A DNA stretch of 64,000 nucleotides, taken from NCBI GenBank assembly GCA_027484655.1, contig JAIXSM010000015.1:30011-94010 (forward strand), written 5' to 3'. How positions within the stretch are numbered: position 1 is the stretch's first letter; each line of letters begins with the position of its first letter. The position numbers and the translations under genes are program-made. The stretch is from Hyphomicrobiales bacterium (lineage in GTDB: Bacteria; Pseudomonadota; Alphaproteobacteria; Rhizobiales; Beijerinckiaceae). Under the pieces are notes generated by a model. It saw only the letters and a list, made by a program, of their open reading frames with translations, had not been told where the DNA came from and ran no database searches. This document shows positions 17,437-26,567 of this stretch, in pieces.

Positions 17437-19284
17437 ATGATCAAGGTTCTTGTTTTCCTCGTTGTTCTGGCCGCCCTGGCGTTTGGTTTCGCGTGGATCG
17501 CCGACCAGCCGGGCTCGGTGTCCGTAGTCGCCGGCGGCCAGCGCTACGACATGGATCTCGTGGTCGCGCTCGGCATCGGCATCGGAATCGTGATCACGGC
17601 GATGATCGTGTGGAGCGTGGTGCGGTTCGTGTTCCGCATCCCCACGCTGATGTCGCTCACGGCGCGAATGCGCCGCCGGAACAAGGGCTACGCGGCGCTC
17701 ACCCGCGGCATGGTCGCCGCCGGCGCAGGCGACGCAAGGGGAGCCGCCCGCGCGGCCCGCGACGCCGAGAAGCTGATCGGCCCCGAGCCTCTGGCGCTCC
17801 TGCTGAGCGCGCAGGCGGCGCAAATGAACGGCGACCGCGCAGGCGCCGAACGGGCCTTCCGCCGGATGGCCGACAATCCGGAAACCCGCCTGCTCGCACT
17901 GCGCGGGCTGCACGCGGAAGCACGCCGGCGCGGCGACGACGACGCAGCCGCCGAGTACGCCCGGGAAGCGCACGAGATGGCCGCCGCCCCGTGGGCCGGT
18001 CAGGCGGTGCTGGAGCGCCGCGCCATGGCCGACGACTGGGCCGGCGCCCTGCAGGTGGTCGAGACCAACCTCGCCCGCAAGGCGGTTGACCGGCAAACTG
18101 CGGACCGCCAGCGCGCGGCGCTGAAAACCGCGCTGGCCATGCGCCTTGAGGAGCGCGACCCGGCGGAAGCCCTGGCGCTCGCCCGCGAGGCGCAGAAGCT
18201 CTCGCCTGATCTCGTGCCTGCGAGCGTGCTGGCCGGGGCGCTGCTGGCCCGGCGGGGCGATCTGCGGCGGGCCGCGAAAATCCTTGAGGCCGCGTGGCGC
18301 GCGAACCCGCACCCGGACATCGCGCGCGCGTATGTGGAGTTGCGCAGCGGCGACGCCGCCGGCGATCGCCTGTCCCGCGCACGCGCCCTTGCGCGACTGG
18401 CGCCAGGACACGCGGAGTCGCAACTCGCCATCGCCCGCGCGGCTCTTGAGGCCCGCGACTTCGACGCCGCGCGCCGCTCAATGAGCGAACTTATCGAAGG
18501 CGGGCGCCGGCCAACCGCGCGCATGTGCCTGATGATGGCTGACATCGAGGAGACCGAACACGGCCCCTCCGGCCGCGTGCGCGAATGGCTCGCCCGCGCC
18601 GCCCGGGCCCCGCGCGATCCCGCGTGGGTCGCAGACGGGGTCGTCTCCGACAGGTGGCTGCCGGCCTCCCCCGCCACCGGGCAGATCGACGCCTTCCGCT
18701 GGGAAACCCCCGTCGAGCGGCTTGCTGGCCCCGCAGAGGAGCCTCTGTCCGTCTGGGCGCCGGTTGAGCCTGTGCCGGCCGATGTCGAGCACCCGCACCC
18801 CCCAGCCCACGCGCGACTGGCTCCAGCAGCGATGGAGCCGGACGTCGTGTTCAGCTCCGGCGCGCCCGACCAGCGCGCGGACGTGGCGCGCCCTGCGCCG
18901 GAGGTGATCGACCTCACGCCAGCGCCCGCGCCGCCCCCGGCCCAACCGCAAGCCCCGGCGGCGGAGCCCCTCTCGAACGGCGCCCCGGACGGCGCCGCCA
19001 TAAATACGTCCGCGCCCTCGCCTGATCGGCCCGGGGCCCGGGAGGGCTCGCGCACGCAAGCCGCCGCGCCAGCGCCAGCGCCAGAGACGGCCAAGCCGTC
19101 TGGGCAAACGTCGTCTGGGCAAGCGTCGTCTGGGCAAGCGCCGTCAAGCGCAAAACGTGAGGGCGGGCGAGCGGCGCGCAAGCTGCCGCAGCGGATCGTA
19201 ACTGCGCCCGACGACCCGGGGGCCGAGGCCTCCGAGGATGACAAGGCGCAGGAAAGACGCCGCCGCTTCGGAATTTTTGGATGA
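17437..19284 (+). CDS. HemY-like heme biosynthesis-associated TPR protein
   Basis: This 615-residue protein starts with two membrane helices (about 1-22 and 42-64) and the HemY N-terminal domain, then continues with TPR-like helical repeats to about residue 400. The C-terminal third is low-complexity Pro/Ala and includes three tandem SGQ-containing units (15-bp DNA repeats at 19097-19141). HemY proteins accompany heme synthesis genes, but the biochemical role is unsettled; this is not protoporphyrinogen oxidase. It is coupled to the upstream mitofilin gene. Confidence 0.85.
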   Translation: MIKVLVFLVVLAALAFGFAWIADQPGSVSVVAGGQRYDMDLVVALGIGIGIVITAMIVWSVVRFVFRIPTLMSLTARMRRRNKGYAALTRGMVAAGAGDARGAARAARDAEKLIGPEPLALLLSAQAAQMNGDRAGAERAFRRMADNPETRLLALRGLHAEARRRGDDDAAAEYAREAHEMAAAPWAGQAVLERRAMADDWAGALQVVETNLARKAVDRQTADRQRAALKTALAMRLEERDPAEALALAREAQKLSPDLVPASVLAGALLARRGDLRRAAKILEAAWRANPHPDIARAYVELRSGDAAGDRLSRARALARLAPGHAESQLAIARAALEARDFDAARRSMSELIEGGRRPTARMCLMMADIEETEHGPSGRVREWLARAARAPRDPAWVADGVVSDRWLPASPATGQIDAFRWETPVERLAGPAEEPLSVWAPVEPVPADVEHPHPPAHARLAPAAMEPDVVFSSGAPDQRADVARPAPEVIDLTPAPAPPPAQPQAPAAEPLSNGAPDGAAINTSAPSPDRPGAREGSRTQAAAPAPAPETAKPSGQTSSGQASSGQAPSSAKREGGRAARKLPQRIVTAPDDPGAEASEDDKAQERRRRFGIFG

Positions 19285-19358
19285 GCGCGAAGCACGGTTG
19301 CAAACCGGTGCGGTAGACGATAATGGATGCCCAAGCGGCGCTTGCAAAGCGCGGTCGG

Positions 19359-19434
19359 GCCGCAATAGCTCAGTTGGTAGAGCACGTCATTCGTAATGAC
19401 GGGGTCGGGGGTTCGAATCCCTCTTGCGGCACCA
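19359..19434 (+). tRNA. tRNA-Thr(CGT)
   Basis: The 76-nt cloverleaf starts GCCGCAA and ends TTGCGGC-A-CCA, giving a 7-bp acceptor stem with encoded CCA. The anticodon stem CGTCA/TGACG encloses the loop TTCGTAA with anticodon CGT. The T arm GGGGGTTCGAATCCCT and D arm GCTCAGTTGGTAGAGC are canonical. Accessory genes begin on its 3' side, and tRNA 3' ends are common integration sites, but no integrase or att repeat was found. Confidence 0.97.
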
Positions 19435-19720
19435 CTCTTTTCACATGCCTCGCAACATGCCCCGAATTGCACTCTCCCGTCGGGAGACGCACGCGCGTGA
19501 ACGGCGCGGACAGGCGGAACCGCGGCGCGAAGAGCGGCCCAGCGGGCGTGGTTCCAGCGTGGTTACAGGTTCAAAAGCGCCGCGACTCCGTACTTTAAGT
19601 GTCCCCGCGCCGGCGGAGCCCGCGAACTTGCCCGCTCAGATCCTCCTGCCAAGAGGACCGAAAAGAGGGCGAAGTCGCGTGCTCACCGGGCCCGTCATGT
19701 TCAGCCATGAAAGCGCGCCG

Positions 19721-20743
19721 TCATTCAGACGCGCCCATGATGCGGGCCACAGCCGCCTTGATATCTGGCGGCGGCGATCCGTGCTCCATGTAGAGCGCCG
19801 CGAGTTCGGCCCCGGTCTTTGGACTGAGGTCGAGAGCACGCCGTTTCGCCTCCACGATGAACTCCTCGCTTTTCACCATGGCGTCAAAGGCGGCGCGCAG
19901 GATTTCGACCCGCTCGACAGGCACGCCAGGCGCCATCACCAACGCGGTGCCAAATTCAGCGGAAAGCGCAACGAAGTCCCACAAGGCGCGCTGCTTGGCG
20001 TCGGAAATGAGATCACGCACGCGCGGCACGCCTTCGATCGGGACATGAGCGAAATCCATGCCAGCGAGAACGCGCACCTTATTCTCGCGCAACCATGCAG
20101 GATGCAAACTGGACAAAGTGGAAAGTGCGACGGTCGTCGCGCCGACCTCGCCTGACTCCATCGCAATCATCGTTGGCCCGGTACCGGTATATCCGAGCAC
20201 TATCTTCAGTTTTGTACCAAGAATTTCGTTCATCAACATCGGGCCGGCGGTCGTAGTTGACCGCCTCGCCGTCGCAGCAAGTGTAATCTCACGGCCTTTC
20301 AAGTCGTCAATATCCTTGACCCCGGACGTATGCCAGGCCACCAGAACGCGCGAGAAGTCGCTCATTCGGCCGATAAAGTGAAACTTCGATGCGTCAAAGC
20401 GCACGGCGTTCGGCTCGATATGCGGCGTGACGAAGAAATTCGGGATCGCGACGGCCATGACGGTTCCGTCAAGCGGAGCGGCGTTAGCCATGTAGTTGAT
20501 CGAATTGATGCCGCCCCCGCCGGGCATATGCTCGATGACGACGGGTGGAGCACCGGGAATATGACGGCTAAGGTATGTCGACAACAGCAGCGCATATGCA
20601 CTGAAGCCTCCGCCCGGGGCCGCCCCTATCATCAACCGGATCGTCTTGCCGCGATAAAAGTCGCCAGATTGCGTCTGCGCGGCGGCGATAACCGGATTGA
20701 ACAACAGAGCGATCACAAGAAGTAATGGCGGTAATCTTCTCAT
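19721..20743 (-). CDS. Bug-family (TctC-like) periplasmic solute receptor
   Basis: This 340-residue exported receptor has a signal peptide ending near AAAQT, followed by the family start DFYRGKTIRLMIGAAPGGGF and a GGGGINSINYM block. Bug proteins bind carboxylates, amides or aromatic acids for tripartite tricarboxylate transporters or sensors. The ATG at 20743 has an excellent AGGAGGAGG site just upstream. No TctA/TctB membrane genes adjoin it. Its closest sibling in this window is the receptor at 32557, with the same FYxGKT and SAYAxLL..RHIPG features. Confidence 0.9.
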   Translation of the reverse strand: MRRLPPLLLVIALLFNPVIAAAQTQSGDFYRGKTIRLMIGAAPGGGFSAYALLLSTYLSRHIPGAPPVVIEHMPGGGGINSINYMANAAPLDGTVMAVAIPNFFVTPHIEPNAVRFDASKFHFIGRMSDFSRVLVAWHTSGVKDIDDLKGREITLAATARRSTTTAGPMLMNEILGTKLKIVLGYTGTGPTMIAMESGEVGATTVALSTLSSLHPAWLRENKVRVLAGMDFAHVPIEGVPRVRDLISDAKQRALWDFVALSAEFGTALVMAPGVPVERVEILRAAFDAMVKSEEFIVEAKRRALDLSPKTGAELAALYMEHGSPPPDIKAAVARIMGASE

Positions 20744-20983
20744 CCAACCCTCCTCCTGACACCGCCTGCGGAACGCGCGCCCGCATCCGGTGGGCAGCGG
20801 AGCCGCGCTCGCATTCGAGGTTTGGCCACGCCAAACTTCAGCGGATGTGTTTCTTCCTCCCAACGCCGGCCCCTGCCGCGTGATTGCGGCAGCAGACGTC
20901 CGAGGCTTTTTACCCCTCTGCGTTGGCTAAGTTTAGCAAGGACGCGCGCGCTCCGCAGACCTTCGCGTGGTCGTTTGAGCTGC

Positions 20984-21877
20984 TTACGGCCGCGGGCGCA
21001 GGACGTCGCCGGGTTTTGGCGCTCCGACCAGCGCGAGCTTCGCCCGGGCGACGCTGAACTTCGGCGTCACGCGTATGATCTCGACCTCGCCCAAAAGGGA
21101 TTCGGCCTCGCCCAATGTCTCCTTGGTCACGGGGTCGATAAGCGCCGCGCCCACCGAGAACAGTTGATACACGTCGCCCACGGCCAGCCCCGGGCCTTCG
21201 CCGCGATTGACGAAGATGTCGGGGCCCTGCGCCTGAATGACCTGCAGCGGGAACAGCGCGCCGACAATGGAAGCGGTGAACTTGGCGCCAAGATCGGCGC
21301 TGAGAGCCCGCCAGGCCGCGTGCTCAACCACGGCCGCGTCGTTCTCGCCGGTCTGCCGCGCGGCGCCGGCGCCGCCCCGGCGCAGTTCGGCCTCGCGCGT
21401 CACCTGATAGACGATCTCGCCGGACGTCGTGTCGAGCACCTTGGCGCTCACGGTTGCGGAGCCCGTGGCGGAGAACACGAACTGGCCCGGGCGCATTTCG
21501 TTCGGCAGGCGTTGCACGCTGACGCTGACGTGGGAGATGAGTGGCTGGACGATGTACTGCACGTTGTTCAGCCGTCCGGCTTCCGCGGCGTTGCCAAGCG
21601 ATTGCTCACCAGCGGCGAACTCCTGCTCGATGCGCACTGTCCGCAGCACTTCCTGCGTGCGCTCGAACACCGAGAACCGGCGGCTGGCGCGGATACCCTC
21701 CTCGATCTGGCGGGCGAGTTCCTGAGCGTCGAGTTTTCCAGGCTGGAAGCGGGCGCGCACGGCCTCGGCGACCAGCGGCTGAAACACCGCCAGCGAGGGG
21801 CGGTCCTGCGCCGCCGCCGGCGCTACGGCGGCCAACAGCAGCGCGAGCGCAGAAAACAAGTGTGCGGGTTTCACCAT
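20984..21877 (-). CDS. CsgG-like exported protein (last gene of the pseudo-caspase block)
   Basis: This 297-residue protein has a signal peptide (cleavage after APAAA, no lipobox cysteine). Its fold cues match the CsgG/TolB-N-like family: IEEGIRASRRFSVFERTQEV, a later VQYIVQPLI strand and AKVLDTTSGEIVYQVTREAE. CsgG itself forms an outer-membrane pore as a lipoprotein, but this protein lacks the lipid anchor. A C-terminal domain (about 200-297) with an NRGEGPGLAVGDVYQL turn resembles the tail of the preceding gene product. Its start overlaps the previous gene by 7 bp, so it is translationally coupled. Function unknown. Confidence 0.75.
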   Translation of the reverse strand: MVKPAHLFSALALLLAAVAPAAAQDRPSLAVFQPLVAEAVRARFQPGKLDAQELARQIEEGIRASRRFSVFERTQEVLRTVRIEQEFAAGEQSLGNAAEAGRLNNVQYIVQPLISHVSVSVQRLPNEMRPGQFVFSATGSATVSAKVLDTTSGEIVYQVTREAELRRGGAGAARQTGENDAAVVEHAAWRALSADLGAKFTASIVGALFPLQVIQAQGPDIFVNRGEGPGLAVGDVYQLFSVGAALIDPVTKETLGEAESLLGEVEIIRVTPKFSVARAKLALVGAPKPGDVLRPRP

Positions 21878-23094
21878 CGGGGTTTGCTCGGGCTTGGAGG
21901 GGGTGCGGGACGCGATTGGGCGGCGGAGCGCGGCGCCTCAGCCCGCAAGATCAGGTCGGCGCCGTCCGGCAGCGCGCCGGCGATGAGTTCTCCGTAGGAC
22001 AGCTTGGGATCGACCCGCATGACGCGGATCGTCGCGACATGGGTTTCCGCGCGGCCGAGCGGCTCTTTGGTGTAGGGATCGAACATCTCGTCGCCGAGAA
22101 AGTTCGCCGTGTAAGTCTGGCCGACGCGTACCGTGTCGCCGCCCTGGTTGATGGTGACGTAACGGCCCGCCGTGACCTGCAGCACGCGCAGCGGGAAGAT
22201 GCCGCTGGTGACCTTCTCGCCCAGCGCCGCAGCGCCGGCGGCGAGCGCGGCGGCGACGTCGCCCTGCGCTTCCACGCCCGCCTGCCCCGCCCATTTGATC
22301 TGGCGGGTCGCGACGTCGAGGATCGAGAAATCGAGGACGATGGCTGTCCCGGCGTTGACCACGCGTTCGCCCGTCACAGGCAGCGTGCGCTCGTTCGAGA
22401 AGCTTTCGAGGCGGCGCAGTTTTGTGAGCAGCATGTAGTCGGCGCCCAGCATCTGCCCGATGCGCACGGTCTCGGCCAAGGGAACGTCGGCGCTGCGCAG
22501 GAGCGCCATTTCGCTGCGGTAAGCTGCCTCGTTCTCACGGTCCAGCACGGCGAACCGGCGCGTCTGCACGAAGTAGGACGTGATCGCGTCCCGCAGCGCC
22601 GCCACGTCGGCGGGCTGCGCCCCGGCGAGGTTCTGCGGCGGCATGGTGACGAGGCGCCGGCGATCCTGCGTGGGCAACCCGGGAGCCGCGAAGCGCTCGA
22701 CGCTGACGGTGAGGCGGGCGAGAAAGCCCCTGCCCTCCTCCTCCACCGCATGAATCTGATAACTGCGAACGACCCCGCCCGAAGCTTGGCGGATCTCCTG
22801 CTGGAAACCTTCCGAAACCGTAGTGCGGGCGCTGCCCTCGTCGATCACCGAGGACAGGCTCTGTTGCGCGCGGCGCGCCGCCTCGAGGCGGACGCCGGTA
22901 ACCTGCTCAAGGGCGGACACGAGGCCTGCGGCCACAGCCTCCTGCCGGGTGGCGCCGACGCCCTGCGCCTCGACGGTGAGGGTCTCGGCCATGGCGGGGC
23001 GAGCGCTTGCGAGCAGGACCGCGACCGCGACCGCGCCGGCCAGCGCCCGGACGTGCATCCGCAAGCGACGGGCGCGCGGCATTTGCCTGTTCAT
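21871..23094 (-). CDS. FlgT/CsgG-like exported protein
   Basis: This 407-residue protein has a signal peptide (cleavage after RPAMA). An N-terminal domain (about 40-130) resembles the LPP20/FlgT-N type: VEAQGVGATRQEAVAAGLVS, then GVVRSYQI. The middle is CsgG-like (FVQTRRFAVLDRENEA, GADYMLLTKLRR, LDFSILDVATRQIKWAG). The C-terminal domain has an INQGGDTVRVGQTY turn. In Vibrio a protein of this layout builds the flagellar H-ring, but no flagellar gene is near. GGAGG precedes the ATG at 23094. It is third from last in the operon and overlaps the next gene. Confidence 0.75.
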   Translation of the reverse strand: MNRQMPRARRLRMHVRALAGAVAVAVLLASARPAMAETLTVEAQGVGATRQEAVAAGLVSALEQVTGVRLEAARRAQQSLSSVIDEGSARTTVSEGFQQEIRQASGGVVRSYQIHAVEEEGRGFLARLTVSVERFAAPGLPTQDRRRLVTMPPQNLAGAQPADVAALRDAITSYFVQTRRFAVLDRENEAAYRSEMALLRSADVPLAETVRIGQMLGADYMLLTKLRRLESFSNERTLPVTGERVVNAGTAIVLDFSILDVATRQIKWAGQAGVEAQGDVAAALAAGAAALGEKVTSGIFPLRVLQVTAGRYVTINQGGDTVRVGQTYTANFLGDEMFDPYTKEPLGRAETHVATIRVMRVDPKLSYGELIAGALPDGADLILRAEAPRSAAQSRPAPPPSPSKPRW

Positions 23095-23106
23095 GTCGCC
23101 TCCACT

Positions 23107-24414
23107 TTAGAAGTCGGACGTGGTCGAAGAGGCGCCGGAGCGCACCGGAGCCCCTGCGGGCGCGCCGACAACGCCAGGCCGCGCCGGCGGGTTGGCGACG
23201 CCCCTCGCCGCGCGCTCAAGCGCCTGTCCGGCAATGGCTGCGTCGTCGGCGTTGGAACGCGACCAGACGACGGCAACCGTCGTCATCAGCGCACCGGACC
23301 ACGGGTGCTTCCCGCGCCAGGCCTTCACCTCCGAGACGCCGCTGAGGTTCAGCGTCTTGGCGACGGCCTCGATCTTCAGATCGTAGGCGGCTGCGTTGAA
23401 GGAGCGCGCGCTGTCGTCCGTCTCTCGGTAGGTGAAATCCACGTTGTCCTTGTCGCTGCCCGCTATGCGCTCGCCCACGAACCGCTGGATGGCGGCGATG
23501 GCGCGCGTGCGGGCGCGGGTGTTGTCGAGGCTCGCCTGGCTCGAGGCAGGCACGCTGCCGAAGCCGACCACGAGCCGCTGCCCATGCTCGTTGGTCCACA
23601 CGCGGGCGCCGGAGGTCACGGCCATCCAGTCGGCCTGGGCGCGATCCAGTTCGCTGAGGCGGGCCGCAAGCGACGCGTCGGGCGCGGCGGGCGGAAGCCG
23701 GAACCCGGGATTGATGATCGACTCGCCAATCTGCGCAAGCTTCAGGCTCCAAACGAGCCCTGTCAGCACGGCGTACTTGCCATCGACTGCGTTCGGCCCT
23801 TCGCACTGCACGGCTGTGAACGCGCCGCTGGCGAAGACCCGCGCAGAGGAGGCGATGCGCTCGCGCAGGCGTGTCTGGATCTTGAGGATCTCCTGCTTCT
23901 TCGCATCTTCGCTCCGCCCCGCGCCATCCCAGTTGGGAATGTATTTGCGGATCTCGTTGTCGAGGGCTGCGCCGGTGAGGACGAGCGTCTTGTCCGCCAC
24001 GGAAAGCTGCGTGGCCGCGTCCTTCAGGAGTGGCGGCGGCTCATCGCCGCCGGCCATGAACGCGTCGAACGAACGCGAGGATGAGATTTCAAGGCCGATA
24101 AACTGGGCAAGCGAATTGCGCGCGTTCAGCTCGGCGATTGAGAAGGCCGCGTCACGCGCAGCAATCCATCGCGACGCATCGGACTTCTCCGCATTCACCT
24201 CGCCCTGCCCGCGCGCCACGAGCCGGAAAGATCCGTCGGGCCGCGCGTTCTTGCCTTCCGTCAGCTTTTCGGAGGCGAGCCAGTCGGCCCAGCACTGCTC
24301 CACATTCGTGGCCAAGCGCGCGGCGCCGGCGAGGTTGGCGTCCTGCGCGAAGGCCCCGGACGCGGCCAGCCCCGCCGCTGCTGCTACGATGACTTTGGCC
24401 AGTGACGTTTTCAT
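23107..24414 (-). CDS. Exported protein of unknown family
   Basis: This 435-residue protein has a signal peptide (about 1-23, ending SGAFA). The mature protein begins with CWADW at about residue 41. Two similar halves are suggested: RDAAFSIAELNARNSLAQFI around residue 88 and NTRARTRAIAAIQRFVGERI around residue 300. Both resemble the helix of LPP20/FlgT-N type domains. The C-terminus is Pro/Ala-rich and disordered. GGAG lies 8 bp before the ATG. It sits between the pseudo-caspase and the CsgG-like genes, 45 bp and 12 bp apart, so one transcript is likely. I cannot name the family with confidence. Confidence 0.7.
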   Translation of the reverse strand: MKTSLAKVIVAAAAGLAASGAFAQDANLAGAARLATNVEQCWADWLASEKLTEGKNARPDGSFRLVARGQGEVNAEKSDASRWIAARDAAFSIAELNARNSLAQFIGLEISSSRSFDAFMAGGDEPPPLLKDAATQLSVADKTLVLTGAALDNEIRKYIPNWDGAGRSEDAKKQEILKIQTRLRERIASSARVFASGAFTAVQCEGPNAVDGKYAVLTGLVWSLKLAQIGESIINPGFRLPPAAPDASLAARLSELDRAQADWMAVTSGARVWTNEHGQRLVVGFGSVPASSQASLDNTRARTRAIAAIQRFVGERIAGSDKDNVDFTYRETDDSARSFNAAAYDLKIEAVAKTLNLSGVSEVKAWRGKHPWSGALMTTVAVVWSRSNADDAAIAGQALERAARGVANPPARPGVVGAPAGAPVRSGASSTTSDF

Positions 24415-24459
24415 ACACGGCTCCAGTGTCTTTGAGAGAAAGAACGAAGTGGACGCAAC

Positions 24460-26538
24460 TCAGCGCCGATCGACCTGTCGGGGAGCGACGGCCTGGCGCG
24501 GCGCCGCGCGGGGGGCGGCCGTCCGAGGCGCGGCCATGCGGGGCGTTCCCGCGCGCGACGTCACCTGAGGAGCCATGCGCTGCCCCTGAACACGAGGCGC
24601 CATCTGGGGCGCCATGCCTCCGCTGGGGCCACCGCGGCCAGCCACCGCGGGCGCAGCCTGTGCGGGCATCTGGCCGGGGCGAGCGTCGGGCGCCGCGCCG
24701 TTCGGCGCGACGATCCTCGGCGGCGCGGCCATAGGGGCAGGCTGGCCGCTGCCCGGCCCGGCGCGCGGCGTCAGCGGCTGGAAATTGGCGCCGGCGGGCG
24801 CCGGCACAGGGCCAGAGCCCAAGGCCGCAGGCGCGGCGGCGGGCAACGGCCGGCCGACCGGCTGGAAGTTGGCGGCGGGAGCCACAGCCTGCACAGGTAC
24901 GCCGCTCGGCGCGACGATCCTCGGCGGCGCAGCCATAGGCGCAGGCTGGCCGCCGCCCGGCCCGGCGCGCGGCGTCAGCGGCTGGAAATTGGCGCCGGCG
25001 GGCGCCGGCGCGCCCCGCACCGGCACAGGGCCAGAGCCCATGGCCGCAGGCGCGGCGGCGGGCAACGGCCGTCCGACCGGCTGGAAGTTTGCGGCGGGAG
25101 CCACAGCCTGCACAGGCACGCCACCGACCCCGCGAACCTGAACCGGCCGATAACCGACAGGCGCAGCCCAGGCTGGGCGAGCGGCCGGCAGCGATACGCG
25201 GGGCAGTGAACGGGCGGCCGACACCGCAAGGGGCGCCGCCGTCGCTGCGGCGACAGCCGCGACCGCGACCGGCGCCCAGGCCGGCATGTTGAGGCTGGGC
25301 GCCCGAGGAATAAACTCGACCGGCATGCTGGCGCTCGAGGCGATCATCTCGACGCCGGCGACCGGCGGCGGCAGCCCGGCGAACGAGACCGGCGCGAACG
25401 CCGACGGGGGCTCCATCGGCGCGCCCATACGGGCCAGACGCTGACGGGCGACGGACACGTTGCCGCCGTCCGGATAAAGGGCCAGGTACGTCCAGAACCC
25501 ATCGGGCTGATTGCGCCGCAAGGCGCCGGACCACACCTCCGCCTCGCGGCGAACCGCCAGATTGTACTGCACGGTGGCAGCCGCCTCATCCTCGGGGAAG
25601 CGCACGAGGAACGCCTGATAACCTTCGATCGAGTCCGTAGCGACGACCTTCCGGAAGGCCTCCTCGCGGCTCAGTGAGGCAAGCTCGATCTTCTCGTCGG
25701 CCTTGTGCGCCAGCGTGGGCAAGGTCTGCCCCGGCGCGGGCGGGAAGAACGCGTAGCCGAGATCCGGAAGACGGTCAGAACTCCACGGGTACTGGCGGTT
25801 CTGCGTTTCCTCGAACACGCGCGTGCGGGTGAAAGCGAAGAACTCACCGAACGAGGCGACCGGCCGGTCGATGGCGTCGAGAATACTCTTCGCGAAGATT
25901 CCCATTGGCGGCTGCGGCTCCGGCAGCGTGCGCCCCGGGCTCTGGTTGAACGCGATGAGAAAGCCCTCCGGCGCGTCCATCTTCGCAAGGCCGGGGCTGA
26001 ACTCCGGATCGCTCGTCAACCGCTCGGGCGGCGCGGCCGCGTCAACCACCAGAATACGCGCGCGCGCCGACACAAGGCGCAGGCTCTCGACGATATCCCG
26101 CAGGCGCAGGCCATTGAGCACCACATCCGCGCTCCGCGCCACCGGAGTGCCGACTGGCAGCAGATAATTCTCGCCATTGATCTGGGCGACGCGCCCCGAC
26201 AGATAAATGAAAATCGTCTCCGCCCCACCCGCCAGAGTCGCCCGCTCTGACAGGTCGCGCAGTCTCGCGCGAATGGACGCCTGATCGAGATCGGATGCGC
26301 CGTTGGTGTGAAAACCGCGGTCTCCCAGTGCGCTCTCGATGTATCCCGCATCACCTGTCCCGGTGACGAGCCGCGCGCCCGGATAATCCGACTGTCCAAT
26401 AACCACAGCGAAGCGCCGCTCTCCCGCGCCGCCAGGCACTGCGCCAATCTCCTGCGCATGGCCGGCTGTGGCCGACAGCGCAGCGACGCAGACGATGCTA
26501 GCGCCCAATGCGCCAAGGATGCGATCAAGAATGCCCAT
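24460..26538 (-). CDS. Secreted caspase-fold protein lacking both catalytic residues
   Basis: This 692-residue protein has a signal peptide (about 1-29), a caspase/peptidase C14-like domain (about 40-240), a middle helical domain (about 260-360) and a long Pro/Ala-rich tail (about 390-692). In active relatives the His lies in a YxSGHG motif and the Cys in a VDACR-like motif. Here these read YLSGRV (Arg at about residue 116) and VVDAAA (Ala at about residue 168). Landmark GENYLLPV is intact, so the alignment is firm. It is predicted to be non-proteolytic, perhaps a binding scaffold. The ATG at 26538 is preferred for GGGGAT upstream and a compact signal peptide. It is the second gene of a five-gene exported block. 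Confidence 0.85.
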   Translation of the reverse strand: MGILDRILGALGASIVCVAALSATAGHAQEIGAVPGGAGERRFAVVIGQSDYPGARLVTGTGDAGYIESALGDRGFHTNGASDLDQASIRARLRDLSERATLAGGAETIFIYLSGRVAQINGENYLLPVGTPVARSADVVLNGLRLRDIVESLRLVSARARILVVDAAAPPERLTSDPEFSPGLAKMDAPEGFLIAFNQSPGRTLPEPQPPMGIFAKSILDAIDRPVASFGEFFAFTRTRVFEETQNRQYPWSSDRLPDLGYAFFPPAPGQTLPTLAHKADEKIELASLSREEAFRKVVATDSIEGYQAFLVRFPEDEAAATVQYNLAVRREAEVWSGALRRNQPDGFWTYLALYPDGGNVSVARQRLARMGAPMEPPSAFAPVSFAGLPPPVAGVEMIASSASMPVEFIPRAPSLNMPAWAPVAVAAVAAATAAPLAVSAARSLPRVSLPAARPAWAAPVGYRPVQVRGVGGVPVQAVAPAANFQPVGRPLPAAAPAAMGSGPVPVRGAPAPAGANFQPLTPRAGPGGGQPAPMAAPPRIVAPSGVPVQAVAPAANFQPVGRPLPAAAPAALGSGPVPAPAGANFQPLTPRAGPGSGQPAPMAAPPRIVAPNGAAPDARPGQMPAQAAPAVAGRGGPSGGMAPQMAPRVQGQRMAPQVTSRAGTPRMAAPRTAAPRAAPRQAVAPRQVDRR
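24703..25125. repeat. Tandem duplication of about 204-219 bp inside the caspase-like gene
   Basis: Two adjacent near-identical copies start at about 24703 and 24907. The second carries a small extra in-frame segment. Each encodes about 70 residues of the Pro/Ala tail, with VPVQAVAPAANFQPVGRPLP, ANFQPLTPRAGPG and PMAAPPRIVAP in both. High DNA identity points to a recent duplication, so copy number may vary between strains. Confidence 0.85.
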
Positions 26539-26567
26539 CGCCAAATCCCCCGCCATCGAACGCCACG

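Noticed and set aside
21541..24084. 847-codon open frame on the plus strand
   Set aside because: It is antisense to three overlapping exported-protein genes with signal peptides and family features; GC-rich codon bias leaves the opposite strand open. Its translation has no domain.
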